NCBI GenBank assembly: GCA_030637245.1
Contig: DAOVVI010000038.1
Span: forward strand, 1 to 8,742
Source of the DNA: Cyclobacteriaceae bacterium
Lineage (GTDB): Bacteria > Bacteroidota > Bacteroidia > Cytophagales > Cyclobacteriaceae
Direction: 5' to 3'
DNA length: 8,742 bases
Shown: one piece after another, positions 1-6,800 of the stretch
How the letters are laid out: every line of letters starts with the position of its first letter
Numbering within the stretch: position 1 is the first letter of the stretch
Made by a program: the position numbers and the translations under genes
Notes under the pieces: model-generated
The model's database searches: none
What the model saw: the letters and a program-made list of their open reading frames with translations, nothing else
Told to the model about the DNA's origin: nothing

Positions 1-1021
1 ATTTCCCTGCTTTTCCGATAAACTTTCCTCCATATTGCATATCGCCAATGCGTCTGGAGTAAAAGGTATTTATCCTGGTCGAAAACATTTCATTACCATC
101 CTGAAAAAACAAGCGTTTATCCGGAAATCTAAGTTCCCAGGGAGTGAGGTTTATTTGTTCCTTATCTCCTTCCACAGTAGCAAAATCCGGGTTGTACGTA
201 AGGTTGGCAATAAGATTGGAGCCAATATTATACCTCAAGTCCACCCCGGCATCCGCTTTTACTTTATTGTGTTCACCGGTAATGTCGCTATCTTCATATC
301 TCAATGTTCCGTATGGGAAAAGGCTCAAACCACTCTTTTTTCTTCCTTTTGGATTTACTCCCTGAAGTATCCCTCCCTGTGAGATTCTAAAATTTTCTGT
401 TACTTCTGACCACCAGGTAGTTTCCTGATTTGCCCTGATTACCCTGGAAAAGTTAATCCCCCAAACCTTTGCTTTCGGGGCAAATTGCATAGACGAAAAA
501 GGCAAAACCATCTCGACTGACCAACCATATGGAGTTTGAATTGCCTTTGCTTCCCATTCCATATCCCAGTTAAAATCCATATTTTTTCCATCGTCAGTCA
601 CCTTGGCGTCAGAGAGGGTGCTTAGTGGATTTACGATAAATAAAAGTGATGTCCTTTTGTCATTATACGTATCTAATAAAACTGCAATAGCGTCATCAGA
701 ATCATCCACCTGGTCCCTTCGTTGAATCCGGGCATTTATCTCACTTTTATCATGCACATAACATTTAAAAGCAAAGTAAAGATTCTTACCAAACTGGGCT
801 GAGAAAACAACCGTTTTCCTGGTCGAAAGAGCGCCTTTTTGAGGTTCAATCTGGATGAATTCTGAAGCCGAATCAGCTTGTTGCCACTCTATTGGATCAA
901 TTCTTCCATCGATAATTGGCGGTTCATCCAAATCAGAAACTTCCAATGCCTTCTGACTAAAAACATTGATAGTAACTAACAGTAAAATAAAAAATAAAAA
1001 AAATCGAGTCAAGTGTGTCAT
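1..1021 (-). CDS. DUF5916 / CBM9-like domain protein, N-terminal 340 residues (C-terminus beyond left edge)
   Basis: The reverse strand from the ATG at 1021 stays open for 340 codons to the window edge, so the gene is cut off. Seen: a hydrophobic signal peptide (residues 1-23, ending VFSQ). A family 9 carbohydrate-binding-like domain (about 30-205) follows, with IDGRIDPIEW at 37-46 and the repeated D-D-S-D-D / LLDTYNDKR pattern at 106-123. The start of a DUF5916-type region has NPDFATVEGD at 277-286, FPDKRLFFQDG at 299-309 and YSRRIG at 321-326. Family knowledge: such Bacteroidota proteins are usually 700-850 residues, exported, with a C-terminal part thought to form an outer-membrane barrel; their function is not established. 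Roughly half is therefore missing here. It lies 66 bp after the small hypothetical gene on the same strand and has its own candidate -7 element. The family call is strong; any substrate is unknown. Confidence 0.85.
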   Translation of the reverse strand, partial: MTHLTRFFLFFILLLVTINVFSQKALEVSDLDEPPIIDGRIDPIEWQQADSASEFIQIEPQKGALSTRKTVVFSAQFGKNLYFAFKCYVHDKSEINARIQRRDQVDDSDDAIAVLLDTYNDKRTSLLFIVNPLSTLSDAKVTDDGKNMDFNWDMEWEAKAIQTPYGWSVEMVLPFSSMQFAPKAKVWGINFSRVIRANQETTWWSEVTENFRISQGGILQGVNPKGRKKSGLSLFPYGTLRYEDSDITGEHNKVKADAGVDLRYNIGSNLIANLTYNPDFATVEGDKEQINLTPWELRFPDKRLFFQDGNEMFSTRINTFYSRRIGDMQYGGKFIGKAGK

Positions 1022-1055
1022 AACTAAAAAAATACCCTGGCATGATGGAGCTATC

Positions 1056-1063
1056 CAAAGTTA
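1056..1063 (-). promoter_or_regulatory. Candidate Bacteroidota -7 promoter element for the DUF5916 gene
   Basis: The reverse strand reads TAACTTTG, an exact match to the Bacteroidota -7 consensus TAnnTTTG, about 35 bases upstream of the ATG at 1021. This would leave a short untranslated leader. No TTTG was found at the expected -33 distance, where the sequence is plain AT-rich. An 8-mer with six fixed bases can occur by chance in AT-rich DNA, so the call is tentative. Confidence 0.35.
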
Positions 1064-1087
1064 AGAAAATAATAAAATGTATAAGTA

Positions 1088-1387
1088 TTATTTATACTTT
1101 CTTCTGGATTCTACTTTTTGCAACTCACGCTCAATGATCAATTCAGCCAATTTCATGGATGGATCCTTGTCAGCAAATGCTTCTTTAGCTTTTTGCTCAT
1201 CCACATCAATTCGATAAAGCATGTTTAAAAAACGCTGAAAATCATGGTCCAAAAGCAATTGTATTTCATGGGCCAGCCATTCTTTTAACTTATTAAGATT
1301 TGAAATGTCAAGACCGGTTTCCGATGAAAGTCCAAGATCTTTAACAGCCAGATTATGTATTTCCTTTATTTGAATTTGCAATGCCAA
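1088..1387 (-). CDS. Small conserved-looking hypothetical protein (99 aa)
   Basis: I do not recognise a named family. The reading frame is 99 codons, with no signal peptide or membrane segment. It looks helical and highly charged. An IDVDEQKAKEAF stretch at about residues 60-71 leads into a C-terminal helix rich in Glu, Arg and Lys that ends SRRKYK. The composition suggests a soluble cytoplasmic protein, and my impression is that similar small proteins recur in Bacteroidota, but that is not verified. The start is uncertain: the frame has no upstream ATG after the in-frame stop TAG at 1406-1408, so initiation would be at TTG 1387 or TTG 1381. It sits 66-90 bp from its neighbours on the same strand and may be co-transcribed with them. 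Confidence 0.65.
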   Translation of the reverse strand: MALQIQIKEIHNLAVKDLGLSSETGLDISNLNKLKEWLAHEIQLLLDHDFQRFLNMLYRIDVDEQKAKEAFADKDPSMKLAELIIERELQKVESRRKYK

Positions 1388-1458
1388 TGATTGTTGAAAA
1401 TAAAACTAATGAATGTGTAAACAGATAAATGAAAAATACCAAAATATGTTATATGAAT

Positions 1459-2712
1459 TTACTGATTTGCCGTTCCCGGAGTTGGTGTATTATATTTTAT
1501 CCAGCTATCGCCACCATCAGGACTACGGCCTTCAGAAATATCTGCAGTTTGAATACCAAAAGTATGTGAATCAATCAACCTTCCATCTTTATAGTAGAGA
1601 CTTAATGTTTCTCCATCAGCGCTCAATTTAAATTTAAGGTGATTAGGCCCTTGCTCAGTATCGCTATCAGCCCAAAACAACAGATAACCTCCCGGTTGAA
1701 TGGTAGTTTTTTCAGGCATATCTTTGGGTATGCGGTCATCAAATGGATTTTCTGAATCGCTGAAATAGTACCTTCCCATATCCACAGGAGTAGTTCCCGC
1801 ATTGTAAATCTCTATCCAGTCGTCGTATTCACCCACAGTATCAGGATCGGCAAGCGTTGTTTGATTACTTGCCATAATCTCATTGATAAACAGGTTTGGC
1901 ACATCTCCGGAAGTAATGGTGATATCATACGGATCTTCCATGGCGTCATCCGGAAGGAATACTTCACTTCCTCCATTATCAATTAATTTGAAATAATAAT
2001 ACAATTCCCCATCTGATGAAAGCCCCGGAATAGTAGCTGTAAAATTGATATTGTCAGAGGAATTCATATCCATGGTCTGATATGAACCATCATCTATTGC
2101 ATAGAGCAATTGGATTTTTGAGACATTTGAACCATCAGAGATTTCCAATGAAAAAACAACCTCGTCATTTACCATTGGAATTTCAGGAGAATATCCGTAA
2201 GATTTAAAGAATGATATTGGCCCGGAACCATTAATTTGATTTTGCGTGGCAAAACCGGTCACTTGCCATGTGCCACTTCCATCCGGAAACCGCGCATATG
2301 TTTGCCCGTTGTCCATAGCCGGGAAGACAACATGATCGATCATTTTCCCATCTGGTCTTTGCAAAGTGATGCTCTCTCCCAGAGATGTCAACTTAAAAGG
2401 CAGGTTTAAATCAACTCCCTGATCATCACAAATCAGAATTAAAAAATCACCGGGCTTAATATTGTATCCTGAAGGCAGGCTGTATTTACTCTCCTCCTTA
2501 TCAAAAACCATAAACCCCTCCAGATCAACAGTTTCATCACCATAATTGTATAATTCAATCCAATCCGGATTTCCAGTCGAATGAATTTCATTAAATGCAA
2601 TGGTGAAAGGCTCAGTATCATCAATAGGTACTTCCGGATCTTCTTTTGAGCATGCTATATTGCTGATAAGTAAAAAAATAAATGCGTAATAAACCAATTC
2701 CCTTCTTTTCAT
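1459..2712 (-). CDS. Lamin-tail-domain surface lipoprotein (two LTD domains)
   Basis: Numbering is from the ATG at 2712 (417 aa). A GTG start at 2721 would add three residues, but ATG followed by MKRRE fits a signal peptide better. Seen: charged N-terminus, hydrophobic segment, then Cys21 in SNIAC, a loose Bacteroidota-type lipobox. Next comes S-K-E-D, which matches the K-(D/E)2 lipoprotein export signal linked to surface display in Flavobacteriia. The first lamin-tail domain spans about 40-160, with NEIHSTG and DWIELYNYG. A middle beta-sandwich-like region spans about 165-270 (YAIDDGSYQTMDM, ATIPGL, YYYFKLIDNGG). The second lamin-tail domain spans about 276-417 (NEIMASNQ, DWIEIYNAGTTPVD, and TPTPGTANQ at the end). 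Family knowledge: bacterial lamin-tail domains occur in secreted or surface proteins, often beside CotH-like or nuclease domains; their binding partners are largely unknown. No catalytic domain is visible, so an adhesive or binding role is inferred. Divergent from plsC. Confidence 0.85.
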   Translation of the reverse strand: MKRRELVYYAFIFLLISNIACSKEDPEVPIDDTEPFTIAFNEIHSTGNPDWIELYNYGDETVDLEGFMVFDKEESKYSLPSGYNIKPGDFLILICDDQGVDLNLPFKLTSLGESITLQRPDGKMIDHVVFPAMDNGQTYARFPDGSGTWQVTGFATQNQINGSGPISFFKSYGYSPEIPMVNDEVVFSLEISDGSNVSKIQLLYAIDDGSYQTMDMNSSDNINFTATIPGLSSDGELYYYFKLIDNGGSEVFLPDDAMEDPYDITITSGDVPNLFINEIMASNQTTLADPDTVGEYDDWIEIYNAGTTPVDMGRYYFSDSENPFDDRIPKDMPEKTTIQPGGYLLFWADSDTEQGPNHLKFKLSADGETLSLYYKDGRLIDSHTFGIQTADISEGRSPDGGDSWIKYNTPTPGTANQ

Positions 2713-2919
2713 GTTTTGCACGAATTAAAAAATTTTACTAACTGATAACTTAGTTAAGGCTATCTGCTTTATATCCGTTAATAACGCCAATGGTAATAAA
2801 TATATTAATATTATCTTACAATTAATTTACTATTCATCTGTTGTGGACTCTTTACAGAGTTTTTATTGACCATTTATTAAATTTACTTTTAAGATTTTTT
2901 ATACAATATTGCAGGTGAT
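2713..2919. other. Divergent intergenic region between lipoprotein gene and plsC
   Basis: This AT-rich 207-bp stretch must hold the promoters for both flanking genes. I searched both strands for the Bacteroidota pair TTTG and TAnnTTTG and found no convincing match. A short ACTCT-ttac-AGAGT hairpin followed by TTTTT lies at 2847-2865, but no plus-strand gene ends before it, so a terminator role is doubtful. No gene is supported. Confidence 0.4.
2913..2918 (+). promoter_or_regulatory. Ribosome binding site of plsC
   Basis: AGGTGA lies immediately before the ATG at 2920. It is a recognisable Shine-Dalgarno core in a clade where these are often absent, although the spacing to the start is short. 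It supports the ATG at 2920 as the start. Confidence 0.5.
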
Positions 2920-3654
2920 ATGAAAAAAGTATTAGCATACATTCTAACTCCAATTTTTTATCTCGTTTTTGGATTGCTTTTAGTCATTTTCCATCTTATT
3001 CAAGTGATATGCTGGAATGTTTTCGGCTATCTCGCACAAAAACGAGCTGTGGAAATCATGAACTTTTTGATCATTAAAAGCCATCTCATTCTTGGTGCGC
3101 AAGTAAAATTTGTTGGGTTTGAAAAACTTCCAAAAGACATACCACTGATCATCGTTTCTAATCATCAGAGCCAATTCGATATTCCTCCATTAGCCTGGGG
3201 TTTTCGGAAGCACTTTCCAAAATATATTTCCAAAATTGAATTGGCTAAAGGTATTCCCAGCATTTCTTACAATCTCAGAAAAGGTGGCTCGGCATTAATA
3301 GATCGTAAAAACCGCTCTCAGGCCATAAAAGAGATCATAAAACTTGGAAGGCAGATCGAAGCCAACAATTATTCCGCTTGCATATTCCCAGAAGGAACCC
3401 GAAGCAAAGATGGAAAAGTCAGGAGATTTAAAGCCGGAGGTTTAGGGACATTATTAAAAACAGCGCCCTCTGCTGTGATAATTCCATTTGCAGTTGATGG
3501 CAATTATCTTTTGCAAAGAACCGGTTTCCCAATGGGTGTTGGAGAAAAACTAACCTACTCGGTCCTTGATCCAATAGAAAGAGGAAACTACACCGCTGAA
3601 GAAATCGCTGAATTGGCGGAAATGGCAATTAAAAAGGAATTAAATCAAATTTAA
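2920..3654 (+). CDS. plsC: 1-acyl-sn-glycerol-3-phosphate acyltransferase (PlsC family)
   Basis: The enzyme transfers an acyl chain to the sn-2 position of lysophosphatidic acid to make phosphatidic acid, the precursor of membrane phospholipids, at the inner face of the cytoplasmic membrane. Seen in the 244 residues: a strongly hydrophobic N-terminal segment (about 5-33) that anchors it, then the catalytic NHQSQFD motif with His82 and Asp87 (HX4D). FPEGTRSK at 156-163 is the phosphate-binding block, and the later VIIPFAVDG block is at about 186-194. Length and motif order are normal for PlsC, and all key residues are present. It stands alone on the plus strand, divergent from the lipoprotein gene and convergent with the hydrogenase/Hdr operon, so it is probably its own transcription unit. 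A related acyltransferase acting on another lipid (for example an ornithine-lipid O-acyltransferase) cannot be excluded by motif alone. Confidence 0.93.
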   Translation: MKKVLAYILTPIFYLVFGLLLVIFHLIQVICWNVFGYLAQKRAVEIMNFLIIKSHLILGAQVKFVGFEKLPKDIPLIIVSNHQSQFDIPPLAWGFRKHFPKYISKIELAKGIPSISYNLRKGGSALIDRKNRSQAIKEIIKLGRQIEANNYSACIFPEGTRSKDGKVRRFKAGGLGTLLKTAPSAVIIPFAVDGNYLLQRTGFPMGVGEKLTYSVLDPIERGNYTAEEIAELAEMAIKKELNQI

Positions 3655-3664
3655 TTTGATTTAA
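3640..3664 (+). terminator. AT-rich hairpin overlapping the plsC stop codon (possible terminator)
   Basis: TTAAATCAAAT and ATTTGATTTAA form perfect 11-bp arms around a 3-base loop, and the TAA stop of plsC (3652-3654) sits at the loop and second arm. The stem is A/T-dominated, with one G/C pair, and no T-run follows. It is therefore a weak candidate for transcript end or 3'-end protection rather than a standard intrinsic terminator. Confidence 0.35.
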
Positions 3665-3729
3665 ATTTACTGAACTGCGGTGAATATTATTCTGTATCTG
3701 TTGATAAAGTAGAAATCTCCGGATTTTTA

Positions 3730-3752
3730 CTTTCGGATTACAAATCCGAAAG
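3730..3752. repeat. Perfect 10-bp palindrome with 3-base loop (REP-like candidate)
   Basis: CTTTCGGATT, then ACA, then AATCCGAAAG: both arms are perfect and include a CGG/CCG core. It is much stronger than chance expects in this gap. It is either a bidirectional transcription barrier between convergent genes or a copy of an extragenic palindromic repeat. A partial echo, CCGGATTTT, lies just upstream at 3719-3727. No T-run is adjacent on either strand, which weakens the intrinsic-terminator reading. Confidence 0.55.
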
Positions 3753-3810
3753 AGCTGTAGGCAGAGCAGGAACTCTTGCCATTGCCAAGACTTACACCAT
3801 TATGACAATT

Positions 3811-3845
3811 GACTTTCAACCTTGGTCCTTAGTCTTCCAACCTCT
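3811..3845. repeat. Five degenerate heptads (RWCYTYN)
   Basis: The sequence parses without gaps into GACTTTC, AACCTTG, GTCCTTA, GTCTTCC and AACCTCT. Column 3 is always C, column 5 always T, column 1 always purine and column 2 always A or T. The final unit leads into GG and a T-run just before the end of the second HdrA gene. Such seven-base period runs are, to my recollection, a recurrent intergenic feature of Bacteroidota. With only five units the pattern could still be chance. Confidence 0.4.
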
Positions 3846-3853
3846 GGTTTTTT

Positions 3854-5629
3854 TTATTTTACCGGTTGCTCCTCCAACTCATATTCAACTTTACTGAATA
3901 ACCCATCGATCTGGGCAAGCACCTGATCATCGGTGAAATGCCGACCTTTGATGGCTGATGACGGACAGGCAGCCACACAAACGCCACAGGCTTTACACAA
4001 GGCACTTATTACATGGCTTTGCCCTTCTTCCTCGATGAATTCAATAGCGTTATAGGGGCATAAATCGTTACAGAAGCGGCACCCGCTACACAATTCTTTG
4101 TTGACTTCGGAATATATGGCATCCACTTCGATCTTACCTTTTGCAATCCTGGCAAGAATACGAGCTGCGGCAGCCCTGGCCTGTGCCACCGTATCAGGAA
4201 TATCTTTTGGCGCCACACAGGTTCCCGCTATAAAAACACCGTCGGTAGTGGTGGCAACCGGTTCCAGTTTCGGGTGGCTCTCGATAAACCAGCCATCTTT
4301 ATCCTGGCTGATACCGGCAAGATGAGCTATTTCATGGGCGTCTTCACGGGCTTCCATGCCAACCATCAGGACAATCAGGTCAGCGGGGATCTCAATATGT
4401 TCCCCGGATAATTTTTCATGCACCTCAATTAGCATCTCGCAGTCATCGCTGGGCTCAGCCTTATGAATGACCGGTCGATTCTCCTTATCATACATCAGGA
4501 ATAAGGTCTTGGCCTGTGAGGATTGCAGGTAAAAATCTTCATGACCCTTTCCAAATGCATTCATATCGATGTACACATCAGAAACATAGCACTCGGGATT
4601 TGCCGATTTTATTTCATGGGCATATTTCAAGGCAGTCATGCAGCAAACCCTTGAGCAATAGGTATGGAATTCCTTATTCCGGCTCCCGACGCAGTGTATG
4701 ATGGCCACGTATTTTGGTGTCTTTCCTTCTTTTGTTTCTACCTTGCCGGCCCTTAGCATTCTTTCCAGTTCGAATGATGTAATTACATTCGGCAATTTCC
4801 CGTACCCGTAATGGGTTACGCGTGAAGCATCAAATTCCTTGTAGCCGGTGCATATGGCTACGTTCCCGATTTGCACTTCAACCGGCGTTTTTTCTGATTC
4901 CGGCACACCATTAAGATGTATTATATTGGCTGTAAAATTACCGACAAAACCAGAGAGATCAGTTACTTTCGATTGCAGATATACCTGGATCTTTTTATGA
5001 CTCTTCGTTCGGGTAATCCGATCAGTTAACAGGTCGGTTGCAGAATAATAATACGGCGCGGTTAGGTCAACTCGCCCTACATTACCTCCAAGTTGATCAC
5101 TTTTTTCAACAAGGTGCACAGAATTGCCGGCATCGGCAAGTTCAAGGGCGGTTGTCATTCCGGCAATACCACCACCTATGACCAACGAGTTTGGACTCAT
5201 ATCAACATCTATGCTTTCAAGGGCTTCATGCTTTTCAACCCTCAATACAGCCCCATGAACAAGCGCCATAGCTTTTTTGGTGGCTGCTTTTCTGTCCTTA
5301 TGTACCCAACTGCACTGTTCCCGGATATTGGCCATTTCAAGCAGGTATTGGTTAAGCCCTGCCATCCTTAAAGCATGACGAAAAGTCCGCTCATGCATAT
5401 TCGGACTACAGGCAGCAACAACTACACGGTCAAGTTCATTATCTTTAATATCCTGGGCGATCATTTCCTGCCCCGGGTTGGAGCACATGTATTTATAGGT
5501 TTTGGCAATCGCTACATTTGGCAGGTTGGAAGCATATTTGGCAACCGCCTCTGCATCGATTATTTTGGCAATATTCGTTCCGCAGTTGCAAACATAGACG
5601 CCAATTCTGAGATTTTTCATGGTTTCCAT
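3854..5629 (-). CDS. hdrA: HdrA-like flavoprotein with C-terminal ferredoxin domain (HdrA2)
   Basis: A soluble iron-sulfur flavoprotein of the heterodisulfide reductase A family, which in Hdr and Qmo complexes carries FAD and passes or bifurcates electrons. Seen (591 aa): an intact N-terminal cluster domain with C14 and C16 (CNCG), C49, C74 (ACSP) and C106 (REQC); FAD-binding GGGIAG at 152-157; the HdrA hallmark CVGSRN...CSRVCC with C313, C325, C329 and C330; the FAD-closing GVFIAGT at about 464-470; and a C-terminal two-cluster ferredoxin with C514/517/520/524 and C545/548/551/555. The inserted ferredoxin of canonical HdrA (usually about 650 aa) is missing: the chain passes from VDLTAPYYY straight to the rest of the flavin domain. 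The start may be ATG 5629, or ATG 5620, which gives the more typical MKNLRIGVYVC. It lies 3 bases after the qmoC-like stop and is last in the operon. It is not QmoB, because no MvhD-like tail is present. Confidence 0.92.
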   Translation of the reverse strand: METMKNLRIGVYVCNCGTNIAKIIDAEAVAKYASNLPNVAIAKTYKYMCSNPGQEMIAQDIKDNELDRVVVAACSPNMHERTFRHALRMAGLNQYLLEMANIREQCSWVHKDRKAATKKAMALVHGAVLRVEKHEALESIDVDMSPNSLVIGGGIAGMTTALELADAGNSVHLVEKSDQLGGNVGRVDLTAPYYYSATDLLTDRITRTKSHKKIQVYLQSKVTDLSGFVGNFTANIIHLNGVPESEKTPVEVQIGNVAICTGYKEFDASRVTHYGYGKLPNVITSFELERMLRAGKVETKEGKTPKYVAIIHCVGSRNKEFHTYCSRVCCMTALKYAHEIKSANPECYVSDVYIDMNAFGKGHEDFYLQSSQAKTLFLMYDKENRPVIHKAEPSDDCEMLIEVHEKLSGEHIEIPADLIVLMVGMEAREDAHEIAHLAGISQDKDGWFIESHPKLEPVATTTDGVFIAGTCVAPKDIPDTVAQARAAAARILARIAKGKIEVDAIYSEVNKELCSGCRFCNDLCPYNAIEFIEEEGQSHVISALCKACGVCVAACPSSAIKGRHFTDDQVLAQIDGLFSKVEYELEEQPVK

Positions 5630-5632
5630 ACT

Positions 5633-6793
5633 TTACTTAATTGTAACTGAAAGAGAATCATCCAGGTCATCCTGTCTTGCATATGCAGTTTTCTGGATAG
5701 CTGCAAAATACATGGCCAAAGGACGATAAATCATATGCGCCCATTTACTGAATGGCATCCTGAGCAACCATGGCGTCACAGCCATTAAATGTATAACATA
5801 GGTAATGTTGGCCCATTCATATAATCCGGTTCGATGGAAAATATGCTGAAGAATCCCAGTTATCACAATAAAAAACAACATCACAACAAAGATCCAGTCC
5901 GTACTATGTGATTTTTTATACTGGATATAGTTTTCTTTTTTTATTCGGTGTCGAATAAAATAAATAGTGCCTATCGACAATCCGATTGTTGCAAGATATC
6001 CGAAAATATGGATGGACCAGTGAATTTCCGGACCAGCCTGCAGCGGTTCAATAAATACCATTACCAGCACCAACATAGTGACATATCCCAACATTAATCC
6101 GAGGTGGATCAACCAGGGCATGTGTACTTGATGTTCGTTTTTATTTTCACATTCCGCATACATTTTCTGGGTAAAGAAATGCAAGGGCAGCTCGAAAAAT
6201 TCTTTTAAATAGAGCCACCATGGAACAGGAATGGACATACCCCTGATCATGGTAAAATACCACATGCGGACTGCATTAATCAATAGAAAAACAGCCAGGA
6301 CGGACCCAATGGTGAGGTCAAATGTATGAATAAACGGGCTGGGTAGAAAAGCCCCTTCTCCATCATAAATGTGAATGCTGCCTCCTGATAAAACATGGAA
6401 CATTAAAAATGCCCCTGTTAACAAGGCGACTACGGTAATGGATAATATTTCACGAATTCTTGACTTAAAGAATTGCCTTGCGATTCCTGTAAAGTCATAA
6501 CGGGATATTAACCAACGACGCAGACTCATCATGGTTTCTCCCGGGTCCGCTTCCCGTGGACATTGTTCAGAACATTGACCACAGTAATAACATAGCCAGG
6601 GTTCAAGTGTGGTTTCGATTTTCTGTTCGAGTCCCATCTGCAATTGTCGCATTGACTTACGCGGGAATTTAAATATATCATCTGCATGAGAACAGACCGT
6701 TGAACAGTCTCCACACTGATAACATAATTGCACGTCTTCTGCACCAAAACGGTCCAGGTCGTCTATAAAACTTGGATTTACTCTGATTGCCAT
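5633..6793 (-). CDS. qmoC: QmoC-like membrane subunit (HdrC-type ferredoxin fused to a membrane heme-b-type domain)
   Basis: Seen (386 aa): an N-terminal ferredoxin with two four-cysteine sites, C24/27/30/34 and C68/71/74/78, spaced as in HdrC. About six hydrophobic helices follow, at about 114-134, 157-180, 226-249, 257-280, 299-319 and 327-346. Histidines that could ligate heme b lie in or near them (H133, H156, H230, H258, H262, H317, H335). Family knowledge: this fusion and length are characteristic of QmoC, the membrane subunit of the quinone-interacting oxidoreductase of sulfate reducers, where it exchanges electrons with the menaquinone pool. The start is well supported: ATG 6793 is 7 bases after the HdrA1 stop, with GAGGA overlapping that TGA. 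It sits between two HdrA genes, so it is the likely membrane anchor of their complex. The heme count cannot be settled by eye. A DsrM/NarI-like alternative is less likely, given the HdrC-type front. Confidence 0.88.
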   Translation of the reverse strand: MAIRVNPSFIDDLDRFGAEDVQLCYQCGDCSTVCSHADDIFKFPRKSMRQLQMGLEQKIETTLEPWLCYYCGQCSEQCPREADPGETMMSLRRWLISRYDFTGIARQFFKSRIREILSITVVALLTGAFLMFHVLSGGSIHIYDGEGAFLPSPFIHTFDLTIGSVLAVFLLINAVRMWYFTMIRGMSIPVPWWLYLKEFFELPLHFFTQKMYAECENKNEHQVHMPWLIHLGLMLGYVTMLVLVMVFIEPLQAGPEIHWSIHIFGYLATIGLSIGTIYFIRHRIKKENYIQYKKSHSTDWIFVVMLFFIVITGILQHIFHRTGLYEWANITYVIHLMAVTPWLLRMPFSKWAHMIYRPLAMYFAAIQKTAYARQDDLDDSLSVTIK

Positions 6794-6800
6794 AATATCC

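Larger units (their letters stand above)
3655..3853. other. Convergent intergenic region with palindrome and heptad run
   Basis: This 199-bp gap lies between plsC and the second HdrA gene, which converge on it. It holds the hairpins at 3640-3664 and 3730-3752, a tandem TTGCCA pair (3776-3787) and a degenerate heptad run (3811-3845) ending in eight Ts (3848-3855). Short open frames here lack any coding signature, and no gene is supported. Confidence 0.5.

Noticed and set aside
35..382. Plus-strand open frames (115 and 73 codons)
   Set aside because: They lie antisense to the DUF5916 gene, whose reverse-strand frame is continuous and carries recognisable motifs; the plus-strand peptides have none.
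1440..1455. Possible TAnnTTTG element upstream of the 99-residue gene
   Set aside because: The reverse strand gives TATTTTG, one base short of the spacing in the consensus, with no -33 partner.
1413..1631. Plus-strand 72-codon open frame
   Set aside because: It mostly overlaps the second lamin-tail domain on the other strand and its peptide shows no family features.
2847..2865. ACTCT-ttac-AGAGT hairpin plus T-run as a terminator
   Set aside because: The stem is only 5 bp and no plus-strand transcript is expected to end there; probably chance in AT-rich sequence.
3803..3898. Plus-strand ATG frame (31 codons) running from the gap into HdrA2
   Set aside because: Too short, overlaps the heptad run and the real gene, and has no ribosome binding site.
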